From Mobiluncus porci (GTDB lineage: Bacteria > Actinomycetota > Actinomycetes > Actinomycetales > Actinomycetaceae), in NCBI RefSeq assembly GCF_009695935.1, contig NZ_VUMY01000021.1, forward strand, positions 1 to 38,070: DNA of 38,070 nt. The letters are read 5' to 3'. Within the stretch, counting starts at the first letter, position 1. Every line of letters begins with the position of its first letter. A program made the position numbers and the translations under genes. The notes beneath the pieces are model-generated. The model was not told the DNA's origin. It ran no database searches and was given only the letters and a program-made list of their open reading frames with translations. Below are positions 33,118-38,070 of the stretch, one piece after another.

Positions 33118-34317
33118 TCAAATCGGCTTCAAAATGTCTGCCACAATGAGCAGGACCGTCATCGCAATAAAGGCGAAAACCACGCTCGCCGTCAGCGGTA
33201 GTGCCCGCGCCAAATCGACCGGACCCAGATCGGGAAGCCCACGAGACTTCCGCCAGGCGCGGCGGATGGCCTCGTAAATCGCCCCGGCAGCTTGACCCCC
33301 ATCAAGTGGCATCAGCGGAATAAGGTTGAACATGAACAGCGTCAAATTCAGCGATCCCATCAACATCAAGAACGACGCGAACTTGTCGGCCAGCCCAAAT
33401 CCGGGGGCCTCAGCGGAGGCAATCTGCCCCGCCACTTGCCCCATCCCAACGATACCCATCACCGAATTCGGGTCGCGGGGTTTCTCCGGCTGGAACAGGT
33501 TCACGACGGTCTCCCACAGTTTCACCGGCAAAGCTACGAGGATTTTCGCAGTCCCCACAGCCATTTCCCACTCGTAAGCGAGAATCTCGACCGGACCAGC
33601 GCGGTGTCGGGTTTCTTTGGGCATCACCCCAATGATGCTGCGTCCGTCCTTGGCTTCGGGAACAATCGCGATTTCCAGGGTTTCATCTTGACGCTCGACC
33701 GTAAGGGTAGCGCCCTTCCCGGCCTCCGCCTTCGCAATCTGGGCTTGGACACTGGCCCAATCGGGAGTGGCTTGGCCATTGACCGCCACGACTTTGTCCC
33801 CGACGCGGAGGTCTGCGGCCACGGCGGGGGAACCTGCTGACAGGGAGGCAATTTCTCGAGTTGGAAGATTGACCCCGATGGCTCCGAGCGCGAGCCCCAC
33901 ACACACGAGCGACAAGACCAGGTTCACCAAAGTGCCGCTGACCATGACGATGAGCCGCTGCCAGACGGGTTTGGCATAGAAGGCGCGGTGTTCCTCGCCG
34001 GGCGGAATTTCCGCCATGGCGTCTTGGCGGGCTTGCTCCGCCCAGGTCAACTCGCCTTTACGATTGTGGGTTTTTCGCCCCTCGCGACCGGGGGCATACA
34101 TCCCTACCATCCGGACATATCCGCCGAGAAGAATCGCTTTTATCCCCACCTCGGTCTCCCCGATCTGGCGCGACCAGAGAGTCGGACCGAAACCGATCAT
34201 GTATTGCGGGGTGAGAATTCCGAACTTCTTGGCGGGAATGAAATGCCCCAGCTCGTGGAGCGCGATGGACACCACGAGCCCAATCACGAGGACGATAATT
34301 CCGGTCAGGTAAGTCAC
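33118..34317 (-). CDS. rip1: Site-2 intramembrane protease, Rip1/RseP family (M50)
   Basis: The 399-residue zinc metalloprotease cleaves membrane proteins such as anti-sigma factors within the bilayer. The zinc motif HELGH (21-25) is in the first membrane helix, one PDZ domain spans about 150-235 (SPAVAADLRVGDKVVAVNGQ), and the second active-site motif NLIPLMPLDGG is at 331-341. The GTG start has AAAGG upstream. As in mycobacteria it follows dxr on the same strand. Its substrate is not identifiable here. Confidence 0.93.
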   Translation of the reverse strand: MTYLTGIIVLVIGLVVSIALHELGHFIPAKKFGILTPQYMIGFGPTLWSRQIGETEVGIKAILLGGYVRMVGMYAPGREGRKTHNRKGELTWAEQARQDAMAEIPPGEEHRAFYAKPVWQRLIVMVSGTLVNLVLSLVCVGLALGAIGVNLPTREIASLSAGSPAVAADLRVGDKVVAVNGQATPDWASVQAQIAKAEAGKGATLTVERQDETLEIAIVPEAKDGRSIIGVMPKETRHRAGPVEILAYEWEMAVGTAKILVALPVKLWETVVNLFQPEKPRDPNSVMGIVGMGQVAGQIASAEAPGFGLADKFASFLMLMGSLNLTLFMFNLIPLMPLDGGQAAGAIYEAIRRAWRKSRGLPDLGPVDLARALPLTASVVFAFIAMTVLLIVADILKPI

Positions 34318-34421
34318 TTCGGCCTTTCTGTCGGTCGTTTAGGCGGTAGGTTGGTTGGTCGGTTTAGCGGGTGTCTGCGCCTCACTTTTGGGTCAGCAAG
34401 GCGCTCCCTGCCCCGCGATAT

Positions 34422-35636
34422 TTATCTTTCAGCAATGAGCTCATTCGCGCGTTGCTTCGCCCATTCGAGTGTCGCCTCGAGCTCGGTGAGGTCCGGCGCG
34501 GTTTTCCCGTGATGTTCTTCCACCACTCGAGAAACCACTTCGTAGATTCCCAAGAAAGGCAGACGCCCCTGGAGAAACGCCCCGACCGCGACCTCATCGG
34601 CGGAGGCCATCACGGCCGGATGCGTTGCCGAAGCCTGAATAGCACGACGCGCGAGGTTGACTGCAGGAAAAACTTCCGTGTCAACTGGCTCGAAATGCCA
34701 GTCCACCGGTTCGCTCCAATCGCAGGCCGGCGCCACTTCGCGAAGCCTCGCCGGCGCCGACAGTCCCAGCGCAATCGGAATCTTCATGTCCGGCGGTGAA
34801 GCCTGAAGGAGAGTGGCCCCGTCACGGAACTGAACCATCGAGTGGACTATCGAGCTGGGATGGACGACCACGTCAATATCCTTGGGGTCAATATCGAAGA
34901 GGAGCGAAGCCTCAATAATCTCCAGACCCTTGTTGAACATGGTGGCCGAGTTCACGGTCACGAGCGGACCCATGTCCCAAGTCGGATGGTGCAGGGCTTG
35001 TTCAACAGTGACGTTTTCGAGTTCTTCGCGGCTGCGCCCCCGGAAAGGCCCCCCGCTTGCGGTCAAAATCAGCCGCGCCACCTCAGAATAACCGGTCACT
35101 CGCGGAGAACACAGCCCGCGTTCGTGTTTCCCGGACTGTAGGGCCTGCCAGATAGCGGAATGTTCGGAGTCAACCGGCGCGATTTGTCCGGGACGGCGCA
35201 GGGACTCGCGAACCAAGGAGCCGCCAATGACGAGGGATTCCTTGTTCGCCAACGCCAGACTGGCCCCGGAATCAAGCGCCCGCAAAGTGGCGTGAAGCCC
35301 AGAAATCCCAGCAATTGCGTTCAAGACGATTCCATCGGGGACACATCCTGCCGCGGCCTCGACTCCGGCACGTCCGGTCAACAAGTGATGTCGAACCTTA
35401 GGCTTGTCGGAGTGGATTTGGGCTTCTCGAATCGCCTCATCGAGTTCCCCCACCGACCTATTGGCCGCAGCCACCAAGGGAACTTCGTATTCAACAGCTT
35501 GGCGGGCCAGAAGGTCAAGATGGGAGCCCGAAGCGGCGAGCGCTAGGACACGGAAGTGTCCCGGGTGAGACGCGACGATTTCTAAGGCTTGGGTTCCGAT
35601 TGAACCGGTTGACCCCAAAATTACGATATCTTGCAC
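34422..35636 (-). CDS. dxr: 1-deoxy-D-xylulose 5-phosphate reductoisomerase
   Basis: Dxr (IspC) makes MEP from DXP with NADPH, the first committed step of the MEP pathway. The 404-residue length fits. The NADPH-binding ILGSTGSIGTQALEIV is at the N-terminus, the metal/substrate segment DSEHSAIWQ and the loop TASGGPFRG follow, and NKGLEIIEASLLF is conserved. The GTG start follows TAGAAT by six bases with no Shine-Dalgarno. It is followed by the site-2 protease gene after about 100 bases. Confidence 0.96.
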   Translation of the reverse strand: MQDIVILGSTGSIGTQALEIVASHPGHFRVLALAASGSHLDLLARQAVEYEVPLVAAANRSVGELDEAIREAQIHSDKPKVRHHLLTGRAGVEAAAGCVPDGIVLNAIAGISGLHATLRALDSGASLALANKESLVIGGSLVRESLRRPGQIAPVDSEHSAIWQALQSGKHERGLCSPRVTGYSEVARLILTASGGPFRGRSREELENVTVEQALHHPTWDMGPLVTVNSATMFNKGLEIIEASLLFDIDPKDIDVVVHPSSIVHSMVQFRDGATLLQASPPDMKIPIALGLSAPARLREVAPACDWSEPVDWHFEPVDTEVFPAVNLARRAIQASATHPAVMASADEVAVGAFLQGRLPFLGIYEVVSRVVEEHHGKTAPDLTELEATLEWAKQRANELIAER

Positions 35637-35642
35637 GGATTC

Positions 35643-35648
35643 ATTCTA
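35643..35648 (-). promoter_or_regulatory. dxr -10 box, leaderless
   Basis: TAGAAT, six bases (GAATCC), then GTG at 35636. Same hexamer and spacing as ispG and the MiaE_2 gene. Confidence 0.55.
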
Positions 35649-35728
35649 GCGTTTTGAGCCGGTGGGGGGCTTCCGGGCCTCGCGTGGGCTGCTCTCCCCG
35701 CGAGGGTAAAGCGAAGATCTCCTCACCC

Positions 35729-36286
35729 TTACTCGACAGCCAGCAAGACCTCGACCGCCCGCGCAAGATAAGCGTCCACGGGTCCTTCCGCATAAGCCCT
35801 GGTCCCCTTGGATTCAGCAAAAACCGCGTCGCGGATTTCGCGACTCGTCAAGGGCTGGTTCTCATCAAAGTAGGCCACCAAGCGCTCCAAAAGCGCGTCC
35901 ACGTCATCAACTCGGTAGCCGCGTTCGCGTCCTTTCGGGTGGGAGAACCGTTTTCCGGCGGGACGCAACAAGCGCGGGTAAAGGGTTGTGGCCTGCTCTG
36001 CCACGAGGTTCATCCAGGCTTTTTGCCCGTTCACGGCGACGTGGTCGGCGCGGGCGCGAGCCACGAAAGCAGATTCGAGGCGATCCATGGCCGCGTCTAC
36101 TTCGGAAAATTTATATCCGCCGCGAACCACGTTGAAGCCCTGGGCGCGAACCTGGGCAGCACCGAAGTTTGCCGGCCCGCCCGTGCCCTCGTAGGCGGAG
36201 CGAGCTTTGGTCAGAAATTCTTCGACCTCATCTCGGGCGTAACCTTTGCCGAGAAATTTCGCGGTGCGAAACATGGTCTCACTCAA
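35729..36286 (-). CDS. DivIVA-domain protein
   Basis: The 185-residue protein carries three short DivIVA-type (DivI1A) motifs with the pattern F...GY...EVDxF/xx[16 protein letters not shown] near 11, [15 protein letters not shown] near 57 and [15 protein letters not shown] near 121. These repeats occur in actinobacterial proteins of unknown role; full DivIVA/Wag31 homologues organise polar growth, but this one lacks the long coiled coil. The start is TTG at 36286, eight bases after AAGGAG and overlapping the rlmN stop by eight bases. ATG 36274 is possible but too far from the ribosome-binding site. Confidence 0.8.
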   Translation of the reverse strand: MSETMFRTAKFLGKGYARDEVEEFLTKARSAYEGTGGPANFGAAQVRAQGFNVVRGGYKFSEVDAAMDRLESAFVARARADHVAVNGQKAWMNLVAEQATTLYPRLLRPAGKRFSHPKGRERGYRVDDVDALLERLVAYFDENQPLTSREIRDAVFAESKGTRAYAEGPVDAYLARAVEVLLAVE

Positions 36287-37499
36287 CGCTCTTGCTCCTT
36301 GCTGGTTCCGGTTCGAGCCCCATCAAACTCGCCCCATCGTTTTTCACCTTTGCCGCGAGCTGCCCGCAAGCCCCGTCAATGTCCGAGCCGCGAGTGTCGC
36401 GCAAAGTTGTGCTGATTCCACTTTGCCGTAAAATCTCCATGAATTCCTCCATGACACGCCCCAAACTTGCAGTCCAGATACTTCCCGGAGTGGGATTCAA
36501 GGGAATCGGGTTCACATGCGCCCAGGTTTTCCCCCGCGCGTTCAACTCGTCGGCGAGTAGCTGCGCGCGCCAGGAGTGGTCGTTCATGTCGCGGATCAGC
36601 GCATACTCAATCGAGACCCGCCTGCCGGTAGCCTCAAAATACGCGTATGCGGCATCCAGAACCTCCGCGACCTTGTAGCGCCGGTTCATCGGCACGAGCT
36701 CGTCGCGAAGCTCATTGTCAGGGGCGTGCAGGCTGACTGCGAGAGTCACTGGTAGCCCTTCCGCGGCGAGTTTCCGGATCCCGGGAACGAGTCCGACCGT
36801 AGAAACGACCAAATTCCGCGCCGAAATCCCGAATCCGTTCGGGGCGGGGTCAGTAATGGCGCGAATCGCGCGCAGCAAGGGCTTATAGTTCGCCAGCCCC
36901 TCCCCCATTCCCATGAAGACGATATTGGAAAGCCGCGCTTCGCTCCCTCCAAGCGCGCCCGACTCGGCGGCGCGGGCGGCGAGGCGTACCTGTTCCAGGA
37001 TCTCCGCGGCCGAGAGGTTGCGGGTGAGTCCCAACTGTCCAGTGGCGCAAAAAGGGCAACCCATTCCACAGCCGACCTGGGAAGACACGCATAGCGTCAC
37101 GCGCTTGGGATAACGCATCAAAACGGATTCCACCTCCGACCCGTCAAACAGTCGCCAGAGGGTTTTTTGGGTCCAGCCTTTGTCGGCCTCTTGGGTCAGA
37201 ACCGGCTTCACCAAGGACGGTAAGAGCGTGGCGGCCAGTTCACGGTCGGCCGCGCCCAGGTCTGTCATCTCGCCCGGGTCAGCCTCGAAGCGCCCGAAAT
37301 AATGCCGGGCGATCTGGTCGGCGCGAAACGCCTTCAAGCCAACCTCCGCGACCGCCACTTTGCGTTCGCTAACCTCCAAGTCAGCAAAGTGCCGCGGCGG
37401 TTTCCCGCGGCGCGCCGCGCGAAAATTAATCTCCGCCCGCGCCCCCGGCGTACTGGCCCCCGCGGGCGCCTCGTCCCTCGGCAATACTTGCTTTTCCAC
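36279..37499 (-). CDS. rlmN: 23S rRNA (adenine-2503-C2)-methyltransferase
   Basis: RlmN is a radical-SAM enzyme that methylates C2 of A2503 in 23S rRNA, and of A37 in some tRNAs. The 406-residue protein has the CxxxCxxC cluster motif C144-GMG-C148-PF-C151, with [10 protein letters not shown] downstream and the second catalytic cysteine C378 in [10 protein letters not shown]. The GTG start follows TAAAAT by six bases. The first 35 residues look unstructured. It overlaps the DivIVA-domain gene. Confidence 0.95.
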   Translation of the reverse strand: MEKQVLPRDEAPAGASTPGARAEINFRAARRGKPPRHFADLEVSERKVAVAEVGLKAFRADQIARHYFGRFEADPGEMTDLGAADRELAATLLPSLVKPVLTQEADKGWTQKTLWRLFDGSEVESVLMRYPKRVTLCVSSQVGCGMGCPFCATGQLGLTRNLSAAEILEQVRLAARAAESGALGGSEARLSNIVFMGMGEGLANYKPLLRAIRAITDPAPNGFGISARNLVVSTVGLVPGIRKLAAEGLPVTLAVSLHAPDNELRDELVPMNRRYKVAEVLDAAYAYFEATGRRVSIEYALIRDMNDHSWRAQLLADELNARGKTWAHVNPIPLNPTPGSIWTASLGRVMEEFMEILRQSGISTTLRDTRGSDIDGACGQLAAKVKNDGASLMGLEPEPARSKSVE

Positions 37500-37505
37500 C
37501 CGACC

Positions 37506-37511
37506 ATTTTA
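37506..37511 (-). promoter_or_regulatory. rlmN -10 box, leaderless
   Basis: TAAAAT, six bases (GGTCGG), then GTG at 37499. No Shine-Dalgarno. Confidence 0.55.
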
Positions 37512-37562
37512 CCCCGACCAGGTTCCCCTAGCTCCGCTGAGCTCAACTAAGCCACCAAAGCT

Positions 37563-37811
37563 TCACCTCTCACGCAGTGTTCTCGATTTGTGAGTCAGGG
37601 TTCCAATGACGGCCAACACAGGGAAAACCAGGAAGAGATATCCCCTGATCCACAGATTCCACGCCTCTTGCAAGGCCGCGCTTTCAGCAATCGAGACAGC
37701 AAGAAGTAACACGCCGATACTTCCGAGAATATAGACAGTCGTAACAATAAAGGTCGCTCAAGGATATTTATCCAGGTTCTTCCACCATTGCGACAGCCTT
37801 CGGCTATTCAT
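37563..37811 (-). pseudogene. Small two-helix membrane protein with an in-frame stop
   Basis: From ATG 37811, with a consensus GGAGG five bases upstream, the frame reads MNSRRLSQWWKNLDKYP, then TGA at 37760-37758 (codon 18). It continues without further stops through two hydrophobic segments to TGA at 37565-37563. Without the internal stop it would be 82 residues ending in KSRTLRER. The good ribosome-binding site and promoter argue for a recently broken gene. Recoding at TGA or a sequencing error cannot be excluded. I do not recognise the family. Confidence 0.6.
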
Positions 37812-37841
37812 TGTTACCTCCAGAAAACAATTACGGCCATG

Positions 37842-37870
37842 AATTTAAAGTAAATTTACTAGAATGTAAA
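37842..37870 (-). promoter_or_regulatory. Promoter with central palindrome
   Basis: On the minus strand TTTACA (37870-37865), a 17-base spacer and TAAATT (37847-37842) precede the small membrane-protein gene. The spacer contains the perfect palindrome AGTAAATTTACT (37849-37860), a possible operator. Confidence 0.5.
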
Positions 37871-37962
37871 AGCTATTTCATGCCGTCTTTTACTGAAAAA
37901 TGACTGCACGACCTGCTGGATTTCATCGCACATTTGAAGCGTACTGGGTTTTGTTCCGCTTC

Positions 37963-38070
37963 TTATACGGGGGTCAGCTCGCTGACCCGGGTCTGATTAT
38001 ACATGTCAATGATCTCGGCTGGTGTTCGGTATTCGAGTGCTTCGTGGAGGCGCTCGTTGTTCCACCAGTG
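37963..38070 (-). CDS. IS3-like transposase, C-terminal end, cut by the window edge
   Basis: The minus strand at the window edge encodes HWWNNERLHEALEYRTPAEI followed by IDMYNQTRVSELTPV and a stop at 37963. The WWNNERLHEALEYRTPAE block is the end of the DDE integrase domain (rve) of IS3-family OrfB proteins. The last codons coincide with an inverted repeat, GGGTCAGC-TC-GCTGACCC (37971-37988), which may belong to the element's end. The rest of the element lies outside the window, so I cannot say if it is complete. Confidence 0.8.
   Translation of the reverse strand, partial: HWWNNERLHEALEYRTPAEIIDMYNQTRVSELTPV

Noticed and set aside
37758-37760. TGA as a selenocysteine codon
   Set aside because: No sel genes or SECIS-like hairpin are visible, and the surrounding residues do not resemble a selenoprotein.

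Overview
The window looks like a chromosomal segment of a high-GC Gram-positive bacterium, most likely of the Actinomycetaceae or a near relative. GC is about 57% by eye. The gene content is typically actinobacterial: a MiaE_2 ferritin-like protein near a DEAD-box helicase, a DUF3117 gene, a dxr / site-2 protease / ispG cluster and a DivIVA-domain protein. Many genes have a -10 box directly before the start codon and no Shine-Dalgarno sequence. This placement is inference; no marker gene fixes the species.

Layout. 1-830: the 3' end of an unidentified gene and a HigB/HigA toxin-antitoxin pair whose toxin has an in-frame stop. 831-1420: gene-free, filled with repeats. 1421-6437: ferritin-like protein, secreted CAP-like/CWB2 cell-wall protein, DEAD-box RNA helicase and a small membrane protein. 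6493-10986: divergent PHP phosphoesterase and aminopeptidase P, then a membrane O-acyltransferase with an SGNH domain. 11086-15190: Mrp-type ATPase facing a four-gene block on the minus strand (mannose-1-P guanylyltransferase, LOG-family protein, DUF3117, O-methyltransferase). 15293-17863: overlapping 2H phosphoesterase, BrkB-like membrane protein and exonuclease III. 18185-21878: Ala/Pro-rich anchored surface protein with a strong terminator, DeoD, and a phosphohexomutase with extra segments. 21941-24357: two-gene remnant of a conjugative element (VirB6/TrbL-like). 24484-26820: folD and glyA under a ZTP riboswitch. 27605-37499: Dyp-type peroxidase, ispG, a three-gene ECF transporter, site-2 protease, dxr, DivIVA-domain protein and rlmN, all on the minus strand. 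37563-38070: a small membrane-protein gene with an in-frame stop and the end of an IS3-like transposase.

How the genes work together. ManC, the phosphohexomutase and the O-acyltransferase fit nucleotide-sugar and surface-glycan synthesis. GlyA and FolD form a one-carbon operon controlled by the purine intermediate ZTP. Dxr and IspG are two steps of the MEP isoprenoid pathway. An ECF transporter sits between the protease gene and ispG, and both it and the peroxidase carry DtxR/IdeR-like boxes, suggesting an iron- or heme-related module.

Besides genes, the window holds a dispersed intergenic repeat built on the palindrome GGGTCNGACCC, two copies of a long palindrome sharing GGGGACGGGCCAAAATGG, ten start codons exactly six bases after a -10-like hexamer, and two genes whose well-placed Shine-Dalgarno points to an ATT or ATC start.
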